Positions 54,607-63,066 of a stretch of DNA of 64,000 nucleotides are shown here, piece by piece; the first letter of the stretch is position 1; every line of letters begins with the position of its first letter. The notes below the pieces were generated by a model. It saw only the letters and a list, made by a program, of their open reading frames with translations. It made no database searches and was not told where the DNA came from. Source of the stretch: Cellulomonas terrae (GTDB taxonomy: Bacteria; Actinomycetota; Actinomycetes; Actinomycetales; Cellulomonadaceae); NCBI RefSeq assembly GCF_007990265.1, contig NZ_BJWH01000020.1:27409-91408 (forward strand). The letters are read 5' to 3'. The position numbers and the translations under genes were made by a program.

Positions 54607-56832
54607 ATGGACAACGAGCTGGCCGTCGAGCAGGGCGTCGTCGACCAGCTGTACGGCCGGCTCGACGACCTGCGCGCGCAGACGCGGGCGCGCCTGGCGG
54701 ACGTCCGCCGGGAGGGCCCGTCGGGGTCGCCCCAGAACCGCAGCGAGCGGGACGCGTTCGCGACGCTCTACGAGGACCGGATCGCCCAGCTGGAGGCCGT
54801 CGAGGAGCGTCTGGTCTTCGGCCGGCTCGACCTCGACGACGACAGCCGCCGCTACATCGGCCGGCTCGGCCTGACGGACACCGAGCAGACGCAGCTGCTC
54901 ACCGACTGGCGGGCGCCGGCGGCGCAGGCGTTCTACCGGGCCACCGCCGCGCACCCCGACGGGGTCGTGCGTCGCCGGCACGTGGTGACCCGCGGACGGA
55001 CGGTGACGAGCGTCGAGGACGAGGTCCTCGACCTCGACCTGCTGACGGGCGACTCCGGAGAGCGGTTGACCGGCCTGTCGGGCGAGGGTGCGCTCCTGGC
55101 GGGGCTGGCCGCGGGCCGCACCGGCCGGATGGGCGACATCGTCGCGACGATCCAGGGCGAGCAGGACGCGATCATCCGCTCCGAGCTCGGCGGCGCGCTC
55201 GTCGTGCAGGGCGGTCCGGGGACCGGCAAGACGGCCGTGGCCCTGCACCGCGCGGCGTTCCTGCTGTACGCGCACCGGCGGCTCCTCGAGCGCTCGGGCG
55301 TCCTGCTGGTCGGCCCGAGCCGCACGTTCCTGCGGTACATCGACCAGGTGCTGCCGTCCCTGGGCGAGACGGGCGTCGTCACGACGACCGTCGCGGAGCT
55401 GTACCCCGGGATCCAGGCGACGGCCACGGAGGACGAGGCCGTCGCCGAGCTCAAGGGCCGTGCGCTGTGGGGCAGCGTGGTCGCGCGCGCCGTCCGCGAC
55501 CGCGAGCGGGTCCCGGCGCAGCCCGTCCACGTGCGCGTGGACGGCCACGACCTCGTCATCCGGCCGAACGACATCGCCTCGGCGATGGCGCGCGCCCGGC
55601 GCAACCACAAGCCGCACAACCAGGCCCGCGTCTCGTTCGTGCGGGACATGCTCGGCCGGCTGGCGGAGCAGTACGTGCTGCAGCTCGGCGGCGACGTGCC
55701 CTCCGACGAGCGCGGCGAGATCATCGAGGAGCTGCGCACCACGCGGGAGATCCGCATCGCGCTCAACCTGGCGTGGATGCCGATCACCCCCCAGAAGCTC
55801 GTCTCCGACCTCTGGTCCAAGCCGCACCGCCTCGCGTCGGCGGCCCCGCAGCTCAGCCCGCAGGAGCGCGCGATGCTGGTCCGGGAACCCGACGCGCCGT
55901 GGACCCCCGCGGACGTCCCGATCCTCGACGAGGCGGCCGAGCTGCTCGGGGAGGACGACCAGGCCGCCCGCGCCGAGGCGCGTGCCGCCTCCGAGCGGCG
56001 GGCCTCCGAGCTGGCGTACGCCCGGCAGGTGCTCGAGTCGACGGGAAGCGGCGGGATGGTCTCCGCGGAGATGCTCGCGGACCGGTTCGCGACGACCGGC
56101 CCCACCCTGACGACCGCCGAGCGCGCGGCCGCCGATCGGTCGTGGACCTACGGCCACGTGGTGGTCGACGAGGCCCAGGAGCTCTCGGCGATGGCGTGGC
56201 GCTCGCTGCTGCGGCGCGTGCCGACGCGGTCGCTGACGATCGTCGGCGACGTCGCACAGACGACCGCGACCGCGGGCGCGCGCAGCTGGGCCGCGCAGCT
56301 GGACCCGGTCCTGCGGTCGTCGTGGCGGCTCAACGAGCTCACCGTGAACTACCGGACCCCGGCGGAGGTCGCGGACACGGCCCGGCGGGTGGCCGTCGCG
56401 GCGCACCTGCCGGTGAGCCCGCTGACGTCCGCGCGGGACGTCGAGGACTCGCTGGTCGTGCAGCAGGTCGCCGACTTCGCCGCGGCAGTCGCCGAGAAGA
56501 CGGAGAAGCTGGTCGCCGACGTCACGGACGCCTCGGGCGCCGGGAGGATCGCGGTGATCGCCGTCGACGCGCGGCTCGACGCGATCGCGACCTCGCTGCA
56601 GGAGGCCGGCCTGCGCCCCGCGCTCGGCACCGGGTCGAGCGCAGCCGACCTCGACGCCCCGCTCGTGGTGCTCAGCCCGCGCGAGGCCAAGGGCCTGGAG
56701 TTCGACGTCGTCGTGCTGGTCGAGCCGGCCGAGGTGCTCGACGCGAGCGCGGGCGACCTGTACGTCGCGATGACCCGGCCCACCCGCGCGCTGCACGTCC
56801 TGCACGACCGTCCGCTGCCCGCAGGCTGGTGA
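54607..56832 (+). CDS. HelD-like superfamily 1 helicase
   Basis: A 741-residue protein of the HelD/UvrD-like group. Walker A is VVQGGPGTGKTAVALHRAAFLLYAHR (about 199-224, the HelD-typical form) and Walker B YGHVVVDEAQELS (about 513-525). QTTATAGARSW, NYRTPAEVADTARR and a terminal AMTRPTRALHVLHD follow. The N-terminus (1-80) is helical, with coiled-coil tendency, as in HelD proteins that enter the RNA polymerase channels. HelD recycles stalled RNA polymerase, and one actinobacterial branch (HelR) protects from rifamycins; which applies here is unknown. A GTG three codons upstream is a possible alternative start. Confidence 0.85.
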   Translation: MDNELAVEQGVVDQLYGRLDDLRAQTRARLADVRREGPSGSPQNRSERDAFATLYEDRIAQLEAVEERLVFGRLDLDDDSRRYIGRLGLTDTEQTQLLTDWRAPAAQAFYRATAAHPDGVVRRRHVVTRGRTVTSVEDEVLDLDLLTGDSGERLTGLSGEGALLAGLAAGRTGRMGDIVATIQGEQDAIIRSELGGALVVQGGPGTGKTAVALHRAAFLLYAHRRLLERSGVLLVGPSRTFLRYIDQVLPSLGETGVVTTTVAELYPGIQATATEDEAVAELKGRALWGSVVARAVRDRERVPAQPVHVRVDGHDLVIRPNDIASAMARARRNHKPHNQARVSFVRDMLGRLAEQYVLQLGGDVPSDERGEIIEELRTTREIRIALNLAWMPITPQKLVSDLWSKPHRLASAAPQLSPQERAMLVREPDAPWTPADVPILDEAAELLGEDDQAARAEARAASERRASELAYARQVLESTGSGGMVSAEMLADRFATTGPTLTTAERAAADRSWTYGHVVVDEAQELSAMAWRSLLRRVPTRSLTIVGDVAQTTATAGARSWAAQLDPVLRSSWRLNELTVNYRTPAEVADTARRVAVAAHLPVSPLTSARDVEDSLVVQQVADFAAAVAEKTEKLVADVTDASGAGRIAVIAVDARLDAIATSLQEAGLRPALGTGSSAADLDAPLVVLSPREAKGLEFDVVVLVEPAEVLDASAGDLYVAMTRPTRALHVLHDRPLPAGW

Positions 56833-56905
56833 GCCGGCCGTCTCACGCGTGTCCGAGGGCCGGACCGCTGTAGGCCCGGAGGTCCGGGGGGCGCACCATA
56901 GGGGC

Positions 56906-58105
56906 GTGCTGAAGGCCCTGCTGCTCGAGAACCTCCACCCCCAGGCTCGCTCGATCCTCGAGACGGCCGGCTTCGACGTGACGACCCGCACCGGGGCGCT
57001 CGACGAGACCGAGCTCATCGAGGCGCTCGACGGCGTGCACCTGCTGGGCATCCGCTCCAAGACGCACGTCACCGCGGAGGTGCTCGCGGCGTCCCCGTCC
57101 CTCGTGGCGATCGGGGCCTACTGCATCGGCACCAACCAGATCGACCTCGCCGAGGCGGCCGCGCGCGGCGTCGCGACGTTCAACGCGCCGTTCTCCAACA
57201 CGCGCTCGGTGGTCGAGATCGCGATCGCCGACATCATCTCGCTGACGCGCCGTCAGACCGAGCTCGACCGGGCCATGCACGACGGCATCTGGAACAAGTC
57301 GGCGACGGGCGCGCACGAGATCCGCGGCCGCACGCTCGGCATCATCGGCTACGGCAACATCGGCACCCAGCTGTCCGTGCTGGCGGAGAACCTCGGCATG
57401 TCGGTCGTGTTCTACGACACCGCCGAGAAGCTCGCCCTGGGCAACGCGCGCCGCATGAGCACGCTCGACGAGCTGCTCGAGACGGCGGACATCGTCACGC
57501 TGCACGTCGACGGCCGCAGCGGGAACGCCGGGCTGTTCGGCGCCAAGCAGTTCGCACGCATGCGCCCGGGCGCCGTGTTCCTCAACCTCTCGCGCGGGTT
57601 CGTCGTCGACTACGCCGCCCTGCGGGACGCGATCGTCGCCGGGCACGTGGCCGGGGCAGCCGTCGACGTGTTCCCCGTCGAGCCGAAGCGCAAGGGCGAC
57701 CCGTTCGAGTCCGAGCTGCGCGGCCTGCCCAACGTGATCCTCACCCCGCACACCGGCGGCTCCACGGAGGAGGCGCAGGAGGCCATCGGCCAGTTCGTGT
57801 CCAACAAGGTGCGCGACTACCTGGCCACGGGGTCCACGACCCTGAGCGTCAACCTTCCGAACCTGGCGCTGGAGCAGCAGCCCGGCGTGCACCGCCTCGC
57901 CTACCTGCACCGCAACGTGCCCGGGGTGCTGGCGGCGGTCAACGCGACGCTCGCCGAGCACGGCGTGAACATCGAGGGTCAGCTGCTCGCGACCCGCGGC
58001 GAGCTCGGCTACGTCGTCACCGACGCCGGCGCCCGGGTCGACCCCGCCGTCATCGAGGCGCTCTCGAGCCGCCCCGAGTCCGTGCGCCTGCGCCTGCTGT
58101 CCTGA
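56906..58105 (+). CDS. serA: D-3-phosphoglycerate dehydrogenase (ACT-domain type)
   Basis: A 399-residue enzyme that starts serine synthesis by oxidising 3-phosphoglycerate. The NAD motif LGIIGYGNIGTQLSVL is near 144-160. The catalytic Arg is in NLSRGFVVD (about 229), Glu near VFPVEP (about 256), and His in LTPHTGGST (about 282). A C-terminal ACT domain (about 325-399) fits the short E. coli-like type rather than the long mycobacterial type. GTG at 56906 starts the family N-terminus (KALLLENLHP). Confidence 0.93.
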   Translation: MLKALLLENLHPQARSILETAGFDVTTRTGALDETELIEALDGVHLLGIRSKTHVTAEVLAASPSLVAIGAYCIGTNQIDLAEAAARGVATFNAPFSNTRSVVEIAIADIISLTRRQTELDRAMHDGIWNKSATGAHEIRGRTLGIIGYGNIGTQLSVLAENLGMSVVFYDTAEKLALGNARRMSTLDELLETADIVTLHVDGRSGNAGLFGAKQFARMRPGAVFLNLSRGFVVDYAALRDAIVAGHVAGAAVDVFPVEPKRKGDPFESELRGLPNVILTPHTGGSTEEAQEAIGQFVSNKVRDYLATGSTTLSVNLPNLALEQQPGVHRLAYLHRNVPGVLAAVNATLAEHGVNIEGQLLATRGELGYVVTDAGARVDPAVIEALSSRPESVRLRLLS

Positions 58106-58106
58106 C

Positions 58107-58156
58107 GCACGACCGAGGGCCCCGACCGGAAACCTGGTCGGGGCCCTCGGTCGTGC
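58107..58156. terminator. Long perfect hairpin, bidirectional terminator
   Basis: Perfect 21-base arms at 58107-58127 and 58136-58156 with an 8-base loop (GGAAACCT), between convergent serA and the DUF5302 gene. The strongest hairpin in the window. Confidence 0.9.
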
Positions 58157-58160
58157 AGGC

Positions 58161-58361
58161 TCAGGCGGAGCCGGACTTGCGCTGGAAGCGACGCTGCGAC
58201 GGGCCGGCGGTCTCCGAGCCGTGCACCTGACCGGTGTTGGTGGTGCCGTCCGCGGTGCGGTGCTGGTTCGACTTCTTGCGCTCGAGCGCCTCGCGGAACT
58301 TCGCCTTCGTGTCGTCGCTCACCGCCGCCTCCGTGGTCGCCTTGGTGTCGTCCTGGGCCAT
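58161..58361 (-). CDS. DUF5302 small protein
   Basis: A 66-residue, highly charged hydrophilic protein of the actinobacterial DUF5302 family: acidic/Thr-rich first 20 residues, KFREALERKKSNQH helix, then a basic, Gly/Ser-rich end (SQRRFQRKSGSA). The ATG at 58361 is preceded by AAGGAGA at 5-6 bases. No function known; probably disordered. Confidence 0.82.
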   Translation of the reverse strand: MAQDDTKATTEAAVSDDTKAKFREALERKKSNQHRTADGTTNTGQVHGSETAGPSQRRFQRKSGSA

Positions 58362-58461
58362 GGGCGTCTCCTTCGATGCTGTGTGCCGTCGGACGTCTGC
58401 GCCCGCGACCCGCTCAGCCTGACCGACTCGAGCGTGCGGCGCCACCTCTTCTCACGCCGGG

Positions 58462-58467
58462 TAGCGT
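58462..58467 (+). promoter_or_regulatory. Putative -10 (TAGCGT), leaderless start
   Basis: TAGCGT ends 6 bases before the GTG at 58474 and no Shine-Dalgarno is present, which fits a leaderless mRNA. Confidence 0.45.
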
Positions 58468-58473
58468 CGGGAC

Positions 58474-59496
58474 GTGCTCCCAGCGACCTCGCTCCCCCAT
58501 CGTCGTGCCGGTGGGCTCTCCTGGCCGGTCGTCTCGTTGGGGCTCTGGCAGAACTTCGGCGAGACGACACCGTTCGCGGACCAGTGCGCCCTCGTCCTGC
58601 ACGCCGTCGACCGCGGGGTCGTGCACCTCGACCTCGCGAACAACTACGGCCCGCCACCGTTCGCCGCCGAGGAGTCCGTCGGCCGCCTGCTCGCCGGCGA
58701 CCTGCGCGGGCACCGCGACGAGCTGCTCCTCACCACCAAGGCGGGCTACCGCGCGTGGCCCGGACCGTACGGCGAGCACGGTTCGGCGAAGTACCTGCGG
58801 GCGTCCCTCGACGAGTCGCTGCGGCGCCTGGGGGTCGACAGCGTCGACGTGTTCTACAGCCACCGGTTCGACCCGAGCACGCCCCTGGAGGAGACCCTCG
58901 GCGCGCTCGACCGGGCGGTCCGGTCGGGCAAGGCGCGGCACGCGGGGATCTCGTCGTACTCCGCCGACCGGACCGTCGAGGCGATCGCCGTCGCCCGGTC
59001 GCTCGGGCTGCGCCTCGCCGTGCACCAGCCTGCCTACTCGTTGCTCAACCGGTGGGTCGAGCAGCCCGGCTCGGACGGGCGGTCGTTGCTGGACGTGGCC
59101 GACGACGCGGGCCTGGCCGTCGTCGCGTTCTCGCCGCTTGCGCAGGGCATGCTGAGCACGCGCTACCTCGACGGGGTCCCCGCCGACTCGCGGGCGGCCC
59201 GCGGCGGACCGCTGCGGACGGAGTGGCTCACCGACCAGGCGCTCGACCACGTCCGGGCGCTCGACGCGATCGCCCGGGCCGGGGGTCGGACGCTGCCGCA
59301 GCTCGCCCTCGCCTGGGTGCTGCGCGACCCGCGCGTCACGTCCGTCCTGGTCGGCGCGCGGACCGCCACGCAGCTCGACGAGAACCTCGCTGCGATCGCC
59401 CTCCCGCCGCTGACCGACGACGAGCTCGCCGCGATCGAGCCGCACGCCGTCGACGCCGGCATCAACCTGTGGGGCGTCCGGTCGAGCGACCGCTGA
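58474..59496 (+). CDS. Aldo/keto reductase (YghZ/MgrA-like)
   Basis: A 340-residue (beta/alpha)8 NADPH-dependent reductase. The tetrad is Asp53 and Tyr58 (HLDLANNYGPP), Lys89 (LTTKAGY) and His130 (FYSHRFDP); GLWQNFGE and the YGEHGSAKYLRASLDESLRRLG stretch match the L-glyceraldehyde-3-phosphate reductase group. The real substrate cannot be told from sequence. GTG start directly behind a -10. Confidence 0.9.
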   Translation: MLPATSLPHRRAGGLSWPVVSLGLWQNFGETTPFADQCALVLHAVDRGVVHLDLANNYGPPPFAAEESVGRLLAGDLRGHRDELLLTTKAGYRAWPGPYGEHGSAKYLRASLDESLRRLGVDSVDVFYSHRFDPSTPLEETLGALDRAVRSGKARHAGISSYSADRTVEAIAVARSLGLRLAVHQPAYSLLNRWVEQPGSDGRSLLDVADDAGLAVVAFSPLAQGMLSTRYLDGVPADSRAARGGPLRTEWLTDQALDHVRALDAIARAGGRTLPQLALAWVLRDPRVTSVLVGARTATQLDENLAAIALPPLTDDELAAIEPHAVDAGINLWGVRSSDR

Positions 59497-59512
59497 CCCA
59501 GCGCGCGCCCTC

Positions 59513-61507
59513 TCAGCCGCCGACGGGCAGGTGCGTCGCCCACCACTGCAGCACGTGGTCGAAGCGGACCTTGCGGTGCTTCGGGTTGCCCGAGCGCGTG
59601 AGCTCGTGCCCCTCGCCCGGGAACAGCAGCAGCTCGGCGTGCACCCCGCGCCGCTTCAGCTCGACGAACCAGCGCTGACCCTGCTCGACCGGGCACCGCC
59701 AGTCCTGCTCCGAGTGGATGACGAGGGTGGGCGTGCGGACCCGGTCGACGTGCGCCATGGGCGACTGCGCGGCGAGCGTCGCCGCCCCGTCCGCGTCGTC
59801 GGCGTCCCCGAGGTACTCCAGACCGAAGAACCAGCCGATGTCGCTGGACCCGACGAAGCTGACCGGGTCGAGGAACCCGCGCTCGACGATCGCCGCGACG
59901 AACCGGTCCGTCCGCGTGGTGAGCCACGCGGTCAGGTAACCCCCGTACGACCCGCCCATGACACCGACCCGCTCCCCGTCCAGCGCGGGGTCCTCGAGCG
60001 CGGCGCCGAGCAGGGCGAGCACGTCGTCGGTGTCGACGGTCCCGAACGCCCGGCAGATCGCGAGCCCGTGCGCCCGTCCATACCCGGAGGATCCCCGCGG
60101 GTTGCCCAGCACGACGGCGTACCCGGCCTCGGCCAGCACCTGCACCTCGTCGAAGAGCCCGTGCGTGTACTGCGCGAACGGCCCGCCGTGGATCATCAGG
60201 ACCGTCGGGTGCGGCCCGTCGCCGTAGCGCTCGGGATCCGGCGTCACCACCCAGCCGTGCACCTCGTACCCGTCGGGCGAGGTCGCGACGAGCTCGACGG
60301 GGGTGCGCGTCCGCCCGGTCGACCGGAGCGCGGCCGAGAGGTCGGTGCGGACCTCGACCGCGCCCGACGACCCGTCCACGACGAAGACGTCACCGGCCGA
60401 TGTCGGCGTCGCCGCCGTCACCACCACGCGCCCGGACGCAGGGACGACAGCCGCACCGGACACGACGTGCGTGCCGCCGACGAGCGTGGTCGGGGTGCCG
60501 TCCGCCGCCACCCGGACCAGGTGCGCGGCGCCGCGGCGCTCGACCACGATCAGCGGGTCACCGCCGAGCTCCGCCACGACGGCCGTCACCTGGTCCCGCT
60601 CCGGGTCGGTGAGACGCTCGGGCTCGGCGTCGGGACGGTCGAGCGCCAGCCGGTAGAGGCCCGACTGGGTGGCGACGAAGTCACGACCGGTCGGTCCGAG
60701 GTCGCTCGCGACGAGCCACAGCGTGCTGCCGTCGGCGGACGGGAGCACGGCGTCGACACCGAGCGTGCTCTCCCCGTCCGCGTCGGTGACCGGCACCGGG
60801 GTCCCGGGGTCGACGGTCGGCGAGGCGTCGATGCGGACGACGTCGCTGCGCAGGTCGGTCTCCCGCGCACCGTGCCGGGCCGAGACGCCGACGAGGGCGT
60901 CACCCGACGGCAGCCACCGCACGCCGCTGACGCCGATGTCGCCCGAGGTCAACGCCACCGCCTCGGGCAGCTCCGCCGGACGGTCGCGGTCGACCGGGAC
61001 GTCCACGACGAACACGTGCTGGGGGCGGTCGCGGAAGAAGCCCACACCGTCCGACCGGTACTTCAGCTCCGTGATGTGCCGCGGGTCCTCGTTCCCCGGC
61101 TTGCCGTCGGCGGCGTACCGACCCTCCTCCGGCACCCGGGCCACGTACGCGATGCGCGTGCCGTCCGGGGAGAACCTGGGCTCCGACGCGCCCAAGGGTG
61201 CGTCCGTCAGCCGGATCGGCTCGCCGCCGGTCGCCTCGACCACGTGCACCTGCGGCTTGCCCTCGGGCTCGGCCCGCAGGAACGCGACCCACCGGCCGTC
61301 CGGGCTCACCTCCGGCACCGTGTCGCGGTGCCCGCGGGTCAGCGCCCGCGGAGGGCCGCCATCCTCGAGATCGACCGACCACAGCCGGCCGACGTACTCG
61401 TCGGACGACAGGTCGGGGTGGACGACCGACACGACGGCGTGGGTGCCGTCGGCGAGGACCGTCGGCGCACCGGGCACACGGAGGAACTCGAGATCAGAAG
61501 GACGCAC
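59513..61507 (-). CDS. S9-family peptidase (acylaminoacyl/prolyl oligopeptidase-like)
   Basis: A 664-residue two-domain serine peptidase: an N-terminal beta-propeller with WD40-like PD40 repeats (EVSPDGRWVAFLR, RFSPDGTRIAYVAR) and a C-terminal alpha/beta hydrolase. The triad is Ser about 518 in GVMGGSYGGYLTAWL, Asp about 602 in IHSEQDWRCP and His about 634 in GEGHELTRS. No signal peptide, so probably cytoplasmic. GTG start. Monocistronic. Confidence 0.92.
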   Translation of the reverse strand: MRPSDLEFLRVPGAPTVLADGTHAVVSVVHPDLSSDEYVGRLWSVDLEDGGPPRALTRGHRDTVPEVSPDGRWVAFLRAEPEGKPQVHVVEATGGEPIRLTDAPLGASEPRFSPDGTRIAYVARVPEEGRYAADGKPGNEDPRHITELKYRSDGVGFFRDRPQHVFVVDVPVDRDRPAELPEAVALTSGDIGVSGVRWLPSGDALVGVSARHGARETDLRSDVVRIDASPTVDPGTPVPVTDADGESTLGVDAVLPSADGSTLWLVASDLGPTGRDFVATQSGLYRLALDRPDAEPERLTDPERDQVTAVVAELGGDPLIVVERRGAAHLVRVAADGTPTTLVGGTHVVSGAAVVPASGRVVVTAATPTSAGDVFVVDGSSGAVEVRTDLSAALRSTGRTRTPVELVATSPDGYEVHGWVVTPDPERYGDGPHPTVLMIHGGPFAQYTHGLFDEVQVLAEAGYAVVLGNPRGSSGYGRAHGLAICRAFGTVDTDDVLALLGAALEDPALDGERVGVMGGSYGGYLTAWLTTRTDRFVAAIVERGFLDPVSFVGSSDIGWFFGLEYLGDADDADGAATLAAQSPMAHVDRVRTPTLVIHSEQDWRCPVEQGQRWFVELKRRGVHAELLLFPGEGHELTRSGNPKHRKVRFDHVLQWWATHLPVGG

Positions 61508-61552
61508 CCGACGAACCTATGCGGTGGCGCCGACACCTGCAGCGCTCCGTCC

Positions 61553-62077
61553 TCAGGTCGTGCGGACGTCCTCGTCCGTCGGTGTGCTCTCGTCGTCCGC
61601 GCCGTCGGCGACGTCGGGGTCGAGCTCGGAGTCCCGTTCCGCGCGCAGCACCGTGATCGCCGCCTCGAAGTCCTCGAGGGAGTCGAACGCCTGGTAGACG
61701 CTGGCGAACCGCAGGTACGCGACCTCGTCCAGCTCTCGCAGCGGACCGAGGATCGCGAGCCCGATCTCGTACGCGTCGATCTCTGCCGAGCCGGCTCCGC
61801 GGAGCGTCTCCTCGACCTTCTGGGCGAGCAGCGCGAGGTCGTCCTCGCTCACGGGACGTCCCTGGCAGGCCTTCCGGACACCGCCGGCGATCTTCTCCCG
61901 GCTGAACGGCTCGGTGGCTCCGGAGCGCTTGACGACCGACAGGCTGGCCGTCTCGACCGTGGTGAAGCGGCGGTTGCAGTGCGGGCACTGCCGGCGTCGC
62001 CGGATGGTGGACCCGTCGTCCGAGGTCCGCGAGTCGACGACGCGGGAGTCCGGGTGGCGGCAGAACGGACAGTGCAC
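61553..62077 (-). CDS. nrdR: Transcriptional regulator NrdR
   Basis: A 174-residue repressor of ribonucleotide reductase genes: zinc ribbon (Cys3, Cys6, Cys31, Cys34; [16 protein letters not shown]...CPHC) and ATP-cone ([27 protein letters not shown], about 47-136), then an acidic C-terminal tail. GTG at 62077 with GGGGA 5 bases upstream. It lies downstream of the LysM gene on the same strand, separated by a 414-base gap that holds the iron box and hairpin described separately. Confidence 0.95.
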   Translation of the reverse strand: MHCPFCRHPDSRVVDSRTSDDGSTIRRRRQCPHCNRRFTTVETASLSVVKRSGATEPFSREKIAGGVRKACQGRPVSEDDLALLAQKVEETLRGAGSAEIDAYEIGLAILGPLRELDEVAYLRFASVYQAFDSLEDFEAAITVLRAERDSELDPDVADGADDESTPTDEDVRTT

Positions 62078-62289
62078 GGTGTCCCCCTTCGTGCTGGCGC
62101 GTCGACGCCGCGACATCTGGCCAGACGTCTGTCGGTGGCGATCGGGTCGTGAACGCCCCCGTGACGCTAGGCCACCCGTCCCGGCGTCGCAAGGCGCCTC
62201 GCGAGAGCGCTCGAGCAGCCGTCGGACCGGCTTCGTGCACCGCCTCGTCCGCGCGCCGGGTCGGTCACCGCTGGTGCGAGCCGGACGCA

Positions 62290-62321
62290 CGAGAGCGGCC
62301 ACCCGAAGGTGGCCGCTCTCG
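62290..62321 (-). terminator. Stem-loop between iron-box promoter and nrdR
   Basis: Perfect 14-base arms (62290-62303 and 62308-62321) with a CGAA loop. A second small hairpin GTGCG/CGCAC (62274-62290) follows directly on the minus strand. It could end both the LysM transcript and the proposed small RNA. The rest of 62078-62273 shows nothing I can support. Confidence 0.75.
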
Positions 62322-62433
62322 CGGGGACGCCCCCGTCCCAGGTCACGGACCGACTCGCCTCGGCACCGCGCTGTACTGCGGTGGACTCGAGAGTCCACAC
62401 CTCCGGCCAGCCCCCCAGCTCGCCGTGTGAGGT
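62290..62433 (-). ncRNA. Candidate iron-regulated small RNA
   Basis: Between a promoter overlapped by a DtxR-type iron box (start predicted near 62433) and the hairpin at 62290-62321 lie about 110 bases without a convincing ORF. A 77-codon frame starts with GTG at 62400 but its GGAG is only 2 bases away, and it runs straight through the hairpin with no family sequence. The RNA would carry an internal stem-loop at 62381-62398 (GTGGACT/AGTCCAC). It may instead be a long 5' leader of nrdR. Transcription is not shown by sequence. Confidence 0.4.
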
Positions 62434-62468
62434 AAGGCTAACCTAGCCTTGACTCGATCGGATGACAA
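62428..62468 (-). promoter_or_regulatory. DtxR/IdeR-type iron box over a minus-strand promoter
   Basis: TGAGGTAAGGCTAACCTAG (62428-62446, plus strand) matches the DtxR/IdeR consensus TTAGGTTAGGCTAACCTAA at 16 of 19 positions. On the minus strand TTGTCA (62463-62468), exactly 17 bases, TAGGTT (62440-62445) form a good promoter whose -10 is wholly inside the box, the classical repressor position. The promoter points to nrdR. Confidence 0.7.
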
Positions 62469-62491
62469 TCGCGCGGTCGTCGCTCCGGGAC

Positions 62492-62899
62492 TCAGCTCGC
62501 GGGGACGACGATCACCTGACCGGCCATCAGGCCGGCCTCGGGGAGCTCGTTCAGGCGGACCAGGTCCACCACGACGTCGCGGACGTCCTGCGACGGGGCG
62601 GCCACCGACTCGGCGATCTGCCACAGCGTCTCCCCCGGCTGCACGACGCGCCGCACGACCTCCTGGGCCGCGACGGGCCCGTCGGCGGAGGCCTGGCTGC
62701 CGATCAGCGTCACGAGCGCGACGGCGACCGCAGCAAGGATCCACAGGACGGCGCGACCTCGCGCGGTGAGCCGGAGGTGGCCGGCGGTCGCCGTGCGCTC
62801 GGGCGCCGTGGCAGGGCGCGACACGCGGCCGGGCACCCGGTTCGTCGCTCGGCTCGACACGCTGTTCGGCATCGCCGGCCCCATGACCATCGCGCTCAT
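62492..62899 (-). CDS. LysM-domain membrane protein, SOS-controlled
   Basis: A 135-residue protein with an Arg/Thr-rich N-terminus, one transmembrane helix (about 52-70, VLWILAAVAVALVTLIGS) and a C-terminal LysM domain (VVQPGETLWQIAESVAAPSQDVRDVVVDLVRLNELPEAGLMAGQVIVVP) that binds peptidoglycan. Divergent to lexA, in the place of Rv2719c/DivS-type SOS cell-division suppressors of other actinobacteria; by analogy it may stop division after DNA damage. The ATG at 62899 has GAGG about 6 bases upstream (a GTG 3 bases earlier is too close). Confidence 0.87.
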   Translation of the reverse strand: MSAMVMGPAMPNSVSSRATNRVPGRVSRPATAPERTATAGHLRLTARGRAVLWILAAVAVALVTLIGSQASADGPVAAQEVVRRVVQPGETLWQIAESVAAPSQDVRDVVVDLVRLNELPEAGLMAGQVIVVPAS

Positions 62900-62958
62900 C
62901 ACGTCCCTCGTTCCTGCTCAGCCCGGTGTCCGGGGTACCGCTCCTCGTCACATCGCCG

Positions 62959-62989
62959 TCGAACGTCTGTTCGTCGAACGTCTGTACGA
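62959..62989 (-). promoter_or_regulatory. Two tandem LexA boxes for the LysM gene
   Basis: TCGAACGTCTGTTCGT (62959-62974) has the perfect core CGAAC-N4-GTTCG. TCGAACGTCTGTACGA (62974-62989) follows as a direct copy 15 bases on, with one mismatch. They lie just downstream of a possible minus-strand promoter TCGACA (63013-63018), 17 bases, TAGACA (62990-62995). Confidence 0.8.
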
Positions 62990-63025
62990 TGTCTACCAGC
63001 ATCCACCGACACTGTCGAGACACGA

Positions 63026-63066
63026 TCGAACAGATGTTTGATCTTCAGCCGCTACTTCCCTAGGCT
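63026..63066 (+). promoter_or_regulatory. lexA promoter with LexA box
   Basis: LexA box TCGAACAGATGTTTGA at 63026-63041 (fits CGAAC-R-N3-GTTYG). It overlaps the -35 of TTGATC (63038-63043), 17 bases, TAGGCT (63061-63066). Predicted start near 63073 with a leader of about 140 bases to lexA. This gives lexA autorepression. Confidence 0.8.

Noticed and set aside
62167..62400. 77-codon minus-strand frame within the proposed iron-regulated RNA
   Set aside because: GGAG is only 2 bases from its GTG, the frame runs through a strong terminator-like hairpin, and the sequence is Arg/Ala/Gly-rich with no family resemblance.
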